Shown in pieces: positions 11,801 to 19,940 of a stretch of DNA of 64,000 bases. How positions within the stretch are numbered: the first letter of the stretch is position 1; every line of letters begins with the position of its first letter. Both the position numbers and the translations under genes were made by a program. The notes beneath the pieces were generated by a model. It made no database searches and had not been told where the DNA came from. It saw only the letters and a program-made list of their open reading frames with translations. Source of the DNA: an uncultured Ignavibacteriota bacterium (GTDB lineage Bacteria > Bacteroidota > Ignavibacteria > Palsa-1295); the NCBI GenBank assembly GCA_903900335.1, contig CAIUMP010000021.1, positions 1 to 64,000 of the forward strand, given 5' to 3'.

Positions 11801-12374
11801 GGAAGGCAGACCAGCCACAGGGCTCGTTCGCCCATCGTTCAGCACGCAAGACGAGGGTACCGCAAATACAGGTATTCCATTCTTTATCTATCATTCGGCC
11901 GGTAAACCAATGCCTATCATTTTCGAGCGGGTAATACTTCTGAAGACCGTTGATCTGTTTCGGGAGACGCCAGATCCCGTCCTCGCGCATATCGCGCAGG
12001 CGATGGAGGAGGTTCACGTGCACAAGGGTGAAGTCGTAATGCGTAAGGGGGAGCTAGGAACCTGCCTCTACATCATCGAGGAGGGTTCTGTGCGCGTGCA
12101 CGATGGCGATCACACGCTAGCGCACCTGAAGAGCCGCCAGGTGGTGGGCGAACTTGCACTCCTGGACCCAGAGCCGCGCTCTGCCTCTGTTACCGCAGAG
12201 GAGGACACGATTCTGCTAAAGCTTGATTGGGAGGTCTTCTATGACCTGATGGTAGATAATATAGAAATTGCACGTGGAGCCATAACCACGCTCTGTCGTC
12301 GCATACGCACGCAAAATGAGAAGCTCGCGAAATTAGCCGCCCCGCTTCCTGAGAGGAGCGAGCTGGAGGCCTAA
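8787..12374 (+). CDS. NTP transporter (ADP/ATP translocase)-like membrane protein with HEAT repeats and C-terminal cyclic-nucleotide-binding domain
   Basis: A protein of 1195 residues in three parts. Residues about 15-460 form a multi-helix transporter region of the Npt1/MFS-like type; it opens with LNLRSRERW, matching the usual LNIRPGE entry of that family, which supports ATG 8787. Within it lies a His-rich soluble loop (about 220-262, many HH and HxH). Residues about 500-1040 are helical HEAT-like repeats (for example ADDEAEVRMAATRAAAHVG). Residues about 1080-1180 form a cNMP-binding domain with an intact phosphate-binding cassette, GELALLDPEPRSASV, holding the Glu and Arg that bind cyclic nucleotide. 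It likely sits in the inner membrane and is gated or scaffolded through its cytoplasmic domains. Its real substrate is unknown; it need not be ATP. The gene converges on pip. Confidence 0.75.
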   Translation: MSLLLLARLWASPALLQALNLRSRERWPAAMLWMHSFFLGLGVAYFVSAAYPIFLTAFDIRLLPLGFAAAAVLQYSIGYLSERLEHSMLLSKFMTFLPVFQCVSTLGFRFSLATGAAWASFGVLAWSFVVNSMAQDEFWSLSSLLFDVRQSKRLFSLIDSGGFLAKIIGYFSVPLLLPFMGVGDLLILSAAGSLISALLVKRIVVRYRHLLDHPTGRIHPGLAGEHHAHASGAKHPDEHKAHDSEPLAHSIHHTSEHHGPRRRSVAQTLLRHRYLASLSLVAFLAFFAMTCIDYGFLREIEQKYESQASIASFLALFLGGTKVISFLLKVGVAGRLFNRFGLAKTSVVLPLGLVVVTGVGLSVTWGGAEHLFIWFFIGNMLLVEMWAEAVHVPALAIALQPLHLHERHEGRYAVSDVMEPLALGGAALLLYLLSSVRGLDLQDVCIVLLGVLAAWVLAIGWMDIEYKNTIRRALRHRRVEGAELVWDDITRKVIEQKLESTHQSEVEYALNLIPKTESAFFISWLPKLLHHYSSSLGSLTDIPQRALQRAEDFEFTPEERSQLVPVVEGILVESNTEPALLGQALHTYASLQHDLDPESLRHWLDDERAEVREGIITGLIRFQGIDGILLAGERLQAMLHSPIVAERKAAADIVGKVGVKQFYHPLLVLLADDEAEVRMAATRAAAHVGHPRLIRPLIELYLTPTLSHSFLMQIENALRGFGNAVFPYLGERVDEGVFDSARLQRMMRLLGFWGTARSVQLLTAFLTWPVTHRRVLGELRLAALRAIVQAGVELPDKALPNQLLEEELSRATSLMALILQLDALAVRFVEDPTDDRGPEHDSISLLRGAVACEVVNVAHRVLLLLAVLHDSQTIIRVRDSIFAGNDLHRANAFETLDSILSPARSRSVITLLEATLLLSGKRADVSNLKELLQSNAVDARSSLREVLELLVRDDERFYDVWTVATAIYYAGLHSWGECASIIVHATQRTDFVGEVARMVVEYRNVEGRPATGLVRPSFSTQDEGTANTGIPFFIYHSAGKPMPIIFERVILLKTVDLFRETPDPVLAHIAQAMEEVHVHKGEVVMRKGELGTCLYIIEEGSVRVHDGDHTLAHLKSRQVVGELALLDPEPRSASVTAEEDTILLKLDWEVFYDLMVDNIEIARGAITTLCRRIRTQNEKLAKLAAPLPERSELEA

Positions 12375-12395
12375 GATGGCCGTGGCCTTTAATCG

Positions 12396-13346
12396 CTAGC
12401 TGCGGAAGTCGTCAGTAGCTTGAACGAGGGAAGAACAATTTTCCGGTTCAAGTGCCGAATGGCCCGAGGTTGGGCTGATAAGCAGTTTCGCCTCTGGAAA
12501 CACACGATGTAGGTCCCACGCATTTTTGATTGGACATACAATGTCGTATCTTCCATGCACGATGACCGTAGGGATATGTCGGATGCGATCAACGTCGCGG
12601 AGGAGCTGCCCGTCCATCTTAAAGAATCCGCGATTCGCAAAGTAGTGATTTTCAATTCGCGCGAAGGCGATAGCGAATTCATCCTCGTTGTACTTTCCTA
12701 TCAGAACTGGGTCAATGAGTAATTTCGAAGTCGAACCTTCCCAGATGCTCCAAGCACGTGCGGCTTCTATCTGTATTTTCTTGTCGTTGCTGTCAAGCAG
12801 TTTGCGGTAAGCAGAAACGATGTCGCCGCGCTCGGCTATAGGGATTGGCTTGACGTAGTCCTCCCAAAGATCCGGAAATAGCGTGTCTGCACCGCCTTGA
12901 TACAGCCACTCAATTTCCCACTTGCGGAGGAGGAAAATTCCTCTCAAGACGAGATGGGTGACCTGTTCAGGGTGAGTTTCGGCATACGCCAATCCGAGCG
13001 TCGAACCCCACGACCCCCCGAATACCATCCACCTCTCGATGCCGAGATGCGTACGGATCCTTTCCATATCGGCAACCAGATCCCATGTTGTGTTCTCCTC
13101 GAGCGATGCGTGGGGCGTGCTCTTGCCACAGCCTCGTTGATCGAACAGGATAATGCGATAATGCTTTGGATCGAAGAAGCGGCGCATATCGGCATTTGTA
13201 CCTGCGCCAGGACCACCGTGGACAAACACTGCTGGCTGCCCTGAGGGGTTACCGCTTTCTTCGAAGTAGATCGAGTGAATCGCAGAGACTTGTAGGAAGC
13301 CGTGGTTATATGGGTCGATTGCTGGGTAGAGGTTTCGCATCATCAT
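12396..13346 (-). CDS. pip: Proline iminopeptidase (alpha/beta hydrolase, peptidase family S33)
   Basis: Cleaves N-terminal proline from peptides in the cytoplasm. The protein (316 residues, normal for the family) has the oxyanion-hole motif HGGPG, the family block FDQRGCGKSTPHA, the nucleophile elbow GGSWGSTL, the acidic residue in VHGRYDIVCP and the catalytic His in SGHSALEP. The start is taken at the first of three consecutive ATG codons (MMMRNLYP): its ATG overlaps the TGA stop of the upstream kinase as ATGA, a classic coupled pair. Homologues begin with a similar LYP-x-I-x-PY sequence. The frame is open to 13406, but the extra residues resemble nothing in the family. It converges with the transporter gene 21 bp away. 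Confidence 0.9.
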   Translation of the reverse strand: MMMRNLYPAIDPYNHGFLQVSAIHSIYFEESGNPSGQPAVFVHGGPGAGTNADMRRFFDPKHYRIILFDQRGCGKSTPHASLEENTTWDLVADMERIRTHLGIERWMVFGGSWGSTLGLAYAETHPEQVTHLVLRGIFLLRKWEIEWLYQGGADTLFPDLWEDYVKPIPIAERGDIVSAYRKLLDSNDKKIQIEAARAWSIWEGSTSKLLIDPVLIGKYNEDEFAIAFARIENHYFANRGFFKMDGQLLRDVDRIRHIPTVIVHGRYDIVCPIKNAWDLHRVFPEAKLLISPTSGHSALEPENCSSLVQATDDFRS

Positions 13347-14299
13347 AACAGGGGTGAAGTAAGAATGTCGTTTATCGTTGGCAGCGTCGCAGACCACGAC
13401 GCCCATTTCACGGATTCCCGAAGGGCACCTACAGGCGTTTCGCCGGCGAGTACAGAATTGATGAACGCAGCACCAAACACGTCCCCCGAGCCAGTGGTGT
13501 CCACTGGTGTCAATTCAGGTGGACTTGCATGATGAACCGCGCCAGTCTTCACGTCGTACATCGTGGCCCCTTTTTCAGCGCGCGTGACGATGAGTCGTTT
13601 TAACCGGAGGCGATCCCTCTGCCGCTCTATATAACGTAGTAGGGCCTGTTCGGAGGTCACTTCTGGATCCCCCAGCCAGCGAACTTCCATTTCATTCAAT
13701 TGAACCGAGTCCGCAACGTTTAGCCAGTGTTTCCACTTCCGTACGCCTCGCGGTTTGCGACCATCTCCATGAGTATTGCCTGTTCCCTCGGGGTGAGATA
13801 GGGGGCCAAGGACGAGAGCATGGATGTCCAGGTGTACGTAAGGACGTCGCGCGGCCGTGTTGAGTGCCGTATCCAAAGTGTCGAGTCCGACGTCAAAGCC
13901 GGAGATCATATTGACGAATAGTCCATCCAGCGAAGAAAGTAGCGCCGGAGTTAGCTGGAACCCAGTCAGGCGGGGGAGGACGTTTGGGCAGTGTTCTGTT
14001 CGGCTCCCATCGGAGGAGTAATTGAGAAGGACTCGGTTAGTAAGCGAATCGGTCCGCCAGAGCCCCTCTGAATTTTCCATGTGAGGGAATTGAGATAGCA
14101 GCGTATTTAAGACATCTACGTCAGAATTTGAAAGCCAGGTTAGTGGCGCAAACGAATCGTGTTCCTTTTCACATCCTGCCATGATCCGCTCAAGAGCTGC
14201 GTAGGAATAGAGAACACCTCCAAGTGATTGGCGGGGTTGGTCGTCCCCTGGCATCTGAATTTCGTCAATGCACGGCTGTCCGATGATTCCGATTCGCAT
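13343..14299 (-). CDS. PfkB-family (ribokinase-like) carbohydrate kinase
   Basis: ATP-dependent sugar or nucleoside kinase of 318 residues. The C-terminal PfkB signature DTTGSGDVFGAAF carries the catalytic Asp and the anion hole. The N-terminus MRIGIIGQPCIDEI is the usual first strand and Asp, and LGGVLYSYAA corresponds to the substrate-binding GG motif, although here it has one Gly pair in a shortened form. The insert from about residue 165 to 190 (Gly/His-rich) is not typical. Substrate specificity cannot be deduced. It is the first gene of a two-gene unit with pip, overlapping by 4 bp. The 512 bp upstream are non-coding and should hold the promoter. Confidence 0.85.
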   Translation of the reverse strand: MRIGIIGQPCIDEIQMPGDDQPRQSLGGVLYSYAALERIMAGCEKEHDSFAPLTWLSNSDVDVLNTLLSQFPHMENSEGLWRTDSLTNRVLLNYSSDGSRTEHCPNVLPRLTGFQLTPALLSSLDGLFVNMISGFDVGLDTLDTALNTAARRPYVHLDIHALVLGPLSHPEGTGNTHGDGRKPRGVRKWKHWLNVADSVQLNEMEVRWLGDPEVTSEQALLRYIERQRDRLRLKRLIVTRAEKGATMYDVKTGAVHHASPPELTPVDTTGSGDVFGAAFINSVLAGETPVGALRESVKWASWSATLPTINDILTSPLL

Positions 14300-14811
14300 G
14301 AAACGTGATAGGGTCGTGTTCTTAGAGACGTGGAAGTATTATGGGAGTCCGGCGCTGCCACGAATATACCACTTCGGGAGTGGGGAAGGGGCAATAACGG
14401 TTTAAGGGAATGCCTAGGGAAATTCATAAAGAAGACCGCAGCTGGAGCAGGAAGATAGACATTGCAGGCCTGTTCTTCTAAGCTCCGGGCTGCGGTCCCC
14501 GGTGTCTTGCAGTGGCCGCCGACCCTATGGCCGACGACGCGAGTTGTCCACAATAGAACTCCGTAGCGATCAAAACATAACGGAGGATCGACAATAATCT
14601 GTAGTGTTATGGGCCACTTGATGTCTCGATAGGATTGGAGTTCAGGTTCATCCACTGCCTGATCGCTGCTACACAAGTGGCAGGGAAATGAAATTTAGTG
14701 AATTAGACCTGCGGTTTGGTGATACTATTCTTTGCACAAATCTCCCGACTGCCTTGTTGGAGAGCGGCTTGAGAAGATCACATTTACTGTATCTTAATAA
14801 CAACCATAATC
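14300..14811. other. Non-coding 512-bp gap between divergent genes, with strong inverted repeats
   Basis: No open frame here is convincing. The gap separates the divergent sugar kinase and ald, so both promoters must lie in it, but I cannot place a clean TTTG/TAnnTTTG promoter. Three inverted repeats stand out: a long hairpin at 14434-14497, a 6-bp pair CATAAC/GTTATG at 14576-14581 and 14606-14611, and an 8-bp pair GCCACTTG/CAAGTGGC at 14613-14620 and 14674-14681. A small structured RNA or a long leader is possible. Confidence 0.5.
14434..14497. ncRNA. Candidate structured RNA: long near-perfect hairpin
   Basis: The left arm GACCGCAGC (14434-14442), GGAGC (14444-14448) and GAAGA (14451-14455) pairs in order with TCTTC (14474-14478), GCTCC (14482-14486) and GCTGCGGTC (14489-14497). 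That gives 19 base pairs in three helices with small bulges and an 18-nt loop. It matches no RNA family I can name; the CR-I motif of RNase P and the tmRNA tag region are absent. No U-tract follows on either strand, so a simple terminator is unlikely. The strand is unknown. Confidence 0.35.
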
Positions 14812-15927
14812 ATGAAAATTGGCGTACCAAAAGAGATTAAAGTAAACGAGAATCGCGTAGCTCTTACCCCGAGTGGCGCAGAAATGTTGAAGATGCACGG
14901 TCACACCGTCTATGTTGAGACGCATGCAGGAGTCGGCTCAGGTTTTAAAGACGCCGATTACATCGAAGCCGGCGCTCACATATTGCCAACACCAAAAGAT
15001 GTATTCGATACAGCGGATATGATCATGAAGGTGAAAGAGCCGATCAAGCAGGAGTACGAGCTGATCCGCAAAGGGCAAGTGCTCTTTACCTATTTCCATT
15101 TCGCAGCTGGTCGAGAGTTGACGGAAGCAATTGTGAAATCAGGTTCGGTCGCAATAGCATACGAGACCGTTCAGCGGGCCGATGGTTCGCTTCCGCTGCT
15201 CATTCCAATGTCAGAGGTGGCGGGCCGCATGGCTCCGCAGGAAGGCGCGAAATACCTGGAGAAGACCATGGGTGGGCGCGGGGTGCTGCTCGCGGGAATC
15301 CCTGGCACCGAGCCAGGAAATGTCGTTGTGCTTGGTGGCGGAATCGTCGGCACCAGCGCCGCGAAGATCGCGGCGGGACTCGGCGCTCATGTTACCATCG
15401 TGGACTCGAATCTCTATCGCCTGCGTTATTTGGATGATGTGATGCCAAAGAACGTAACGACAATGATGTCGAACCCCTACAACATCCGCAAACTGATCAA
15501 GCATGCCGACCTCGTGATCGGTGCGGTGCTGATTCCGGGCGCGAAGGCTCCGCACCTCATTACCCGCGAAATGCTAAAGGACATGAAGGAAGGCTCTGTC
15601 GTCGTTGATGTCAGCGTTGATCAAGGCGGATGCATTGAGACGTGCCGACCAACGACTCATGAGAATCCAACCTACGTCGTGGATGGTGTCGTCCATTACT
15701 GCGTGGCCAACATGCCCGGGGCTGTTCCGATGACTTCCACTATCGGCCTTACGAACGCGACGCTGCCGTACGCAGTCCAGCTCGCGAACATGGGATTCGA
15801 GAAGGCGATCTCAGCGAATCCCGAGCTTCGACTTGGTCTAAATGTTATCGATGGTACGATCACCTATCAGGGGGTCGCCGAGGCGTTTGGCATGAAGTGG
15901 GAGGATTCACATAAATTCATTAAGTAA
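14812..15927 (+). CDS. ald: Alanine dehydrogenase
   Basis: Catalyses the reversible NAD-dependent oxidative deamination of L-alanine to pyruvate and ammonium in the cytoplasm. The 371-residue length is standard. The N-terminus MKIGVPKEIKVNENRVALTP is the family signature; Lys75 (KVKEP) and His96 (YFHFA) sit at the positions of the known substrate-binding and catalytic residues. The Rossmann motif VLGGGIVGTSAA lies near residue 175, and the block CVANMPGAVPMTST is present near 300. It is apparently monocistronic: a rho-independent terminator follows at 15950. The long structured upstream gap suggests it may have its own control region. Confidence 0.96.
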   Translation: MKIGVPKEIKVNENRVALTPSGAEMLKMHGHTVYVETHAGVGSGFKDADYIEAGAHILPTPKDVFDTADMIMKVKEPIKQEYELIRKGQVLFTYFHFAAGRELTEAIVKSGSVAIAYETVQRADGSLPLLIPMSEVAGRMAPQEGAKYLEKTMGGRGVLLAGIPGTEPGNVVVLGGGIVGTSAAKIAAGLGAHVTIVDSNLYRLRYLDDVMPKNVTTMMSNPYNIRKLIKHADLVIGAVLIPGAKAPHLITREMLKDMKEGSVVVDVSVDQGGCIETCRPTTHENPTYVVDGVVHYCVANMPGAVPMTSTIGLTNATLPYAVQLANMGFEKAISANPELRLGLNVIDGTITYQGVAEAFGMKWEDSHKFIK

Positions 15928-15949
15928 GTCCATCTTGGGCGACATCCGG

Positions 15950-15987
15950 ATGCCATTCCCACGATTGTGAGAATGGCATTCTTCTTT
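15950..15987 (+). terminator. Rho-independent terminator after ald
   Basis: ATGCCATTC (15950-15958) pairs perfectly with GAATGGCAT (15971-15979), extended by an inner CAC/GTG pair, and is followed by a T-rich stretch (TCTTCTTT). It separates ald from the nuo genes that begin at 16127. Confidence 0.8.
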
Positions 15988-16126
15988 CCGGGCAGGGATT
16001 TGCACTTTGCCGGATACAGACTCTGGATCAGCGGAGGAAATTTATTGGAAGCGATAATCTCGCTCGCTCGGGGATGTATTTTTCGTCTACCACTGTTTGA
16101 AGGCCGCACTCACTAATTCCGAGAGC

Positions 16127-17878
16127 ATGCCAAAATTTACAATCGACGGAAACGAATACGAAGCGCAGGCCGGTCAGACGATCATTCAGGTTGCGCAAGA
16201 GAACGGGATCGACATACCCCATTTTTGTTGGCATCCGGCGCTGAGCGTAGCCGGCAACTGCCGAATGTGTCTGGTCGAGGTCGAAAAGACGCCGAAACTT
16301 CAGATAGCTTGCGGCACCATCGTAACAGAAGGAATGGTCGTCAAGACTCTTTCAGAGACTGCGACTAAGGGCCGAGAGGATGTGATGGAGTTTCTACTCA
16401 TCAATCATCCGCTGGATTGCCCCATCTGCGATGAGGCGGGTCAGTGCAAACTTCAGGATTACGCTTTCGATCACTCTCGCGGTGAGTCCCGCTTCGTTGA
16501 GGAGAAGAATCACAAAGATAAGCGGATGCCTCTTGGTCCGCAAATCCTTTTTGATGGCGAGCGCTGTATTTCGTGCTCCCGTTGCATTCGGTTTGCGGAG
16601 GAGGTAGCGCATCAGCCAGTTCTGACCTTTGTGCACCGTGGCGACCACGTCACAATCAACGCGGTTCCTGCCGAAAGCTTCGACAATAATATGTCAATGA
16701 ACGTGATTGACATCTGTCCGGTCGGGGCGCTTACGAGCAGGGATTTCCGCTTCAAGGCACGTGTTTGGGATATGTCTTTCACCGATTCCGTCTGCCCAGG
16801 TTGCTCACGCGGCTGCAGCACGCGAATTGGTGTTCGCAATAATGAGATCCTTCGCACGGAGCCGCGCAATAACCCGAATGTGAACAGCTATTGGATGTGC
16901 GACTATGGCCGCGTCGAGATGTATCCCGCTGTCAACGAAGGTCGAATTGATGGCCCCCGCATGAAGGACGCAGCGGGCAAGCAGCAGGCCACGGATTACG
17001 ATACGGCCGCCCGCGTTACCGCCGAAACCCTTAAGAAGTATCATAAGGATGAAGTGTTGATCCTCGGTTCGGCCGCTGTGCCCGTTGAAGATAATTATGC
17101 GATGCTCAAGCTTGCCCGAGAGCATTTCGGAAAGCAGACCATTCCGTTCATAAGTCACATTGTTGGCGAAGATGATCGGCTCTTGTTGAAGGCCGACAAG
17201 ACACCAAATTCGATGGGCGCAACGCTCGCGGGATGTGTTGCCGATGGACACTATCCACATGTGCACGGCGAAAAGGCTGCGCACACAACGGTTCTCGAGT
17301 TACTGCGTTCTCGCAAGATCAAAGCAGTCTTCGCGCTCGGCGATAACTTCCTGACCGACCCGCAACTTCTCGAAGCCTTCGAACATGTGGAGTTCTTCGC
17401 ATGTCACGCTGCTAACGAAACGATCACTTCACGCCGTGCGGATGTGGTCTTTAGCATTTCGCACTGGGCAGAGCGCGATGGCGTGTTCGTGAATTTTGAG
17501 GGTTGGGCACAGTCGCTCAATCCAGCAGTGACGACCAATTATCAGGTCCGCGGCAGAGATCAGCTGAACATGTCTCGGCTCGACCGTTTCGGCTCACCTT
17601 ATGACAAGTGGGCCCGCGGTCACAAACGCGATGCACGTGAGGGCTGGCATTTTGTACAGCTTGTCTCAAATCAACTTGGTTCTAAGTGGCATTATTTGCA
17701 CACAGAACAGCTCTTTGAAGAGATAGCAGCGACGAATCCAGAATTCAAAGGCATGTCCTACGAATCACTCGGATCGCTCGGCCAGCCGATCGCCAGCAAG
17801 CACAGTATGGTTAAAGAGCCCATCTATCAGGAGGTGTATCAGGAGACGGGTGCGCCGCTCATGGGAAGCGGGAATTGA
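16127..17878 (+). CDS. nuoG: NADH-quinone oxidoreductase subunit G (complex I, Fe-S subunit)
   Basis: Peripheral-arm electron-transfer subunit of respiratory complex I. The 2Fe-2S site uses Cys34, Cys45, Cys48 and Cys62; next come the His/Cys cluster motif HPLDCPICDEAGQCKLQDYA, a 4Fe-4S motif ERCISCSRCIRF with a distal CPVGAL, and the CPGCSRGC...C motif of the molybdopterin-oxidoreductase Fe-S domain. The remainder is a shortened molybdopterin-like domain without cofactor; at 583 residues the protein is shorter than proteobacterial NuoG (about 900) but usual for this phylum. ATG 16127 is chosen because MPKFTIDG matches family N-termini and GAGAG lies just upstream; the open frame extends 10 codons further. 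It forms an operon with nuoH and nuoI. Confidence 0.93.
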   Translation: MPKFTIDGNEYEAQAGQTIIQVAQENGIDIPHFCWHPALSVAGNCRMCLVEVEKTPKLQIACGTIVTEGMVVKTLSETATKGREDVMEFLLINHPLDCPICDEAGQCKLQDYAFDHSRGESRFVEEKNHKDKRMPLGPQILFDGERCISCSRCIRFAEEVAHQPVLTFVHRGDHVTINAVPAESFDNNMSMNVIDICPVGALTSRDFRFKARVWDMSFTDSVCPGCSRGCSTRIGVRNNEILRTEPRNNPNVNSYWMCDYGRVEMYPAVNEGRIDGPRMKDAAGKQQATDYDTAARVTAETLKKYHKDEVLILGSAAVPVEDNYAMLKLAREHFGKQTIPFISHIVGEDDRLLLKADKTPNSMGATLAGCVADGHYPHVHGEKAAHTTVLELLRSRKIKAVFALGDNFLTDPQLLEAFEHVEFFACHAANETITSRRADVVFSISHWAERDGVFVNFEGWAQSLNPAVTTNYQVRGRDQLNMSRLDRFGSPYDKWARGHKRDAREGWHFVQLVSNQLGSKWHYLHTEQLFEEIAATNPEFKGMSYESLGSLGQPIASKHSMVKEPIYQEVYQETGAPLMGSGN

Positions 17879-17925
17879 GAAAGTAATATTCCGGCGAAAT
17901 CCGAAACAAGTAGGGAAAAAGTCTG

Positions 17926-18945
17926 ATGGTTATCGAAGCTCTGATCAAGATAGCGATAGTTCTCCTGGTTGTTCTCACAGCCGTGTCCTACACGGTATTG
18001 TTGGAGCGATGGGTGAGTGCGTGGGTGCAGGATCGTATTGGACCAAACCGTGTAGGGCCTCTCGGGCTCCTCCAGCCCCTCGCCGATGTACTTAAGCTTC
18101 TGCTCAAGGAAGACATCGAGCCGATGATGGCGCAGAAGTGGTTTCACTGGGTCGCTCCCGTGATCTCGATCAGTGTTGCCTTCAGTGTATTAGCAATAAT
18201 ACCTTTTGGCCACAGCCTGACCATCGGCTCAACCATCATTCCCTTGACCATCGCTCCTAATATCAATATTGGAGTGCTTATGCTCGTGGCCCTAACTTCT
18301 GTGGGTGTATATGGGATCACACTGGCTGGTTGGTCCAGCGGTTCCAAGTACTCTCTGCTCGGAGGTATTCGTTCAAGTGCGCAAATGATAAGCTATGAAC
18401 TCACCCTTGGCCTGGGGTTGCTCAGCGTTGTCATGCTTAGCGGTTCACTCGATCTGAATGCGATCATCAATTCGCAGTCGGCTGGCTTGTGGAATATCAT
18501 CCGAGCCCCCATCGGCTTCTTGCTATTTTTCGTTAGCTCGTTCGCTGAGACAAACCGCCAGCCGTTTGATCTTCCAGAAGCCGAGCCCGAGCTTGTTGGG
18601 GGGTATCACACCGAGTACAGCTCGATGAAATTCGCGCTGTTCTTCCTTGCTGAGTACGCGAATATGATCACGGCAAGCTCCGTGATCACAGTGCTATTCC
18701 TCGGCGGGTGGCATGTGCCATTTGCGGATCAGCTTGGACTACCTGCCCTTGCGATGTCCATCGTTGGAATCCTCGGATTCGTTCTGAAGGTGCTTGGCCT
18801 GCTGTTCATTTTTATCTGGGTTCGTTGGTCTATCCCACGTTTCCGTTATGATCAACTAATGAATCTCGGCTGGAAGGTTTTACTTCCTCTTGGCATCGTC
18901 AATATCATCCTTACCGCCCTCGAGAAAATTTACCTCGTAAACTGA
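17926..18945 (+). CDS. nuoH: NADH-quinone oxidoreductase subunit H (complex I membrane subunit)
   Basis: Inner-membrane subunit that joins the peripheral arm to the proton-pumping arm and helps form the quinone site. The 339-residue protein has about eight hydrophobic helices and the family motifs LERWVSAWVQDRIGPNRVGP near residue 25, ETNRQPFDLPEAEPELVGGY near 208 and EYSSMKFALFFLAEY just after it. It lies 47 bp after nuoG and 12 bp before nuoI, so the three are almost surely co-transcribed. Codon use is like that of its neighbours. Confidence 0.96.
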   Translation: MVIEALIKIAIVLLVVLTAVSYTVLLERWVSAWVQDRIGPNRVGPLGLLQPLADVLKLLLKEDIEPMMAQKWFHWVAPVISISVAFSVLAIIPFGHSLTIGSTIIPLTIAPNINIGVLMLVALTSVGVYGITLAGWSSGSKYSLLGGIRSSAQMISYELTLGLGLLSVVMLSGSLDLNAIINSQSAGLWNIIRAPIGFLLFFVSSFAETNRQPFDLPEAEPELVGGYHTEYSSMKFALFFLAEYANMITASSVITVLFLGGWHVPFADQLGLPALAMSIVGILGFVLKVLGLLFIFIWVRWSIPRFRYDQLMNLGWKVLLPLGIVNIILTALEKIYLVN

Positions 18946-18957
18946 GTCGTCATAACC

Positions 18958-19473
18958 ATGGGCTACAACACCAAGTATAACAATCCCTCGACGAATCGAA
19001 AGCTTACGCTCTGGGAGAAGCTCTACCTGCCGGAAGTCATCCGGGGGCTGCTTACCACCTTCAAGCATATCTTTCGTCCTAAGTTTACGCGCCAATATCC
19101 CGAAGAGCGTTGGGATCCACCTGCGTCATTTCGAGGCAGACCGGTGCTCGTCATGGAAGAGAATGGCTCCGAGCGCTGTGTCGCTTGCGGACTGTGCTCA
19201 CGTGTTTGTCCTCCACTTGCAATTGAGGTACGTGCCAGTGAGACGGAGCAGCTGAAGGAGCGCTACCCGGTGGTCTTCGAGATCAACATGCTCCGCTGTA
19301 TCTTCTGTGGCTTCTGCGAAGAAGTATGTCCAGAAGAAGCGATCATCATGAGTAAGGATTATGAACTTGTCTTCCGGGATCCCTCCGAGGGCATTTTCGG
19401 GAAGGATAAACTCCTCGTCCCGAAAGCTGAGCTAAAGGAGCGTTTGGACTTCCTTGCTGAGATGAGGAATTGA
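18958..19473 (+). CDS. nuoI: NADH-quinone oxidoreductase subunit I (two 4Fe-4S clusters)
   Basis: Peripheral-arm subunit that carries electrons towards quinone. Two ferredoxin motifs are intact: [13 protein letters not shown] and [15 protein letters not shown]. The N-terminal stretch ([27 protein letters not shown]) matches the amphipathic region that contacts NuoH. Length 171 residues, normal. It is the last nuo gene here; the other complex I subunits (A-F and J-N) are not in the window, so the nuo genes are split in this genome or are reached from elsewhere. Confidence 0.96.
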   Translation: MGYNTKYNNPSTNRKLTLWEKLYLPEVIRGLLTTFKHIFRPKFTRQYPEERWDPPASFRGRPVLVMEENGSERCVACGLCSRVCPPLAIEVRASETEQLKERYPVVFEINMLRCIFCGFCEEVCPEEAIIMSKDYELVFRDPSEGIFGKDKLLVPKAELKERLDFLAEMRN

Positions 19474-19517
19474 CCGGCCTGACAATCGATTCATAACGAA
19501 TAACGAGTCTCCGGGTT

Positions 19518-19895
19518 ATGAATCTCGACGAGCTGCGCGACTTCTGTTCGTCAAAACCTGGCGTGGAGGAGTGCTTTCCGTTCGGTGAAGAGACGATGGT
19601 CTTTAAAGTGATGGGGAAGATGTTCGTCCTTGTAGGGATGGATAGCATTCCGCTTACGATAAACATCAAGGCAGAGCCTGACGCCATTTTGGAACAGCGT
19701 GAGCAGTACTCAGCGGTCTCCCCCGGATACCACCAGAACAAGAAGTATTGGAACACTATCACACTCGATGACAGCATTAGCAATACTGTATTGAAACGTT
19801 GGATCGAAGGCTCTTACTCTGCTGCCGCTTCCAAACTAAGCAAATTGAGCAAAGACCGCCTGCAAGAGGCCGCAATGCTCCGAGACCCTCGGTAG
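19518..19895 (+). CDS. MmcQ/YjbR-family protein
   Basis: A small 125-residue protein of the MmcQ/YjbR family, which has a CyaY-like or DNA-binding-like fold and no firmly known role. Seen in the sequence: the N-terminal LRDFCSSKPGVEECFPFGEE, the central GKMFVL and IPLTINIKAEPD, and YHQNKKYWNTITLD, all typical of the family. It follows nuoI by 44 bp, in the same direction, and may be read through from the nuo operon, but nothing suggests a link to complex I. Confidence 0.85.
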   Translation: MNLDELRDFCSSKPGVEECFPFGEETMVFKVMGKMFVLVGMDSIPLTINIKAEPDAILEQREQYSAVSPGYHQNKKYWNTITLDDSISNTVLKRWIEGSYSAAASKLSKLSKDRLQEAAMLRDPR

Positions 19896-19940
19896 GGAAG
19901 ACGAACGCTGGTCGCGCACCTCCTGTTGTTTTAGCGCCTG

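Noticed and set aside
14140-14676. Minus-strand frame of 178 codons upstream of the sugar kinase
   Set aside because: It overlaps the kinase start, has no family features and runs through the inverted repeats; better explained as non-coding.
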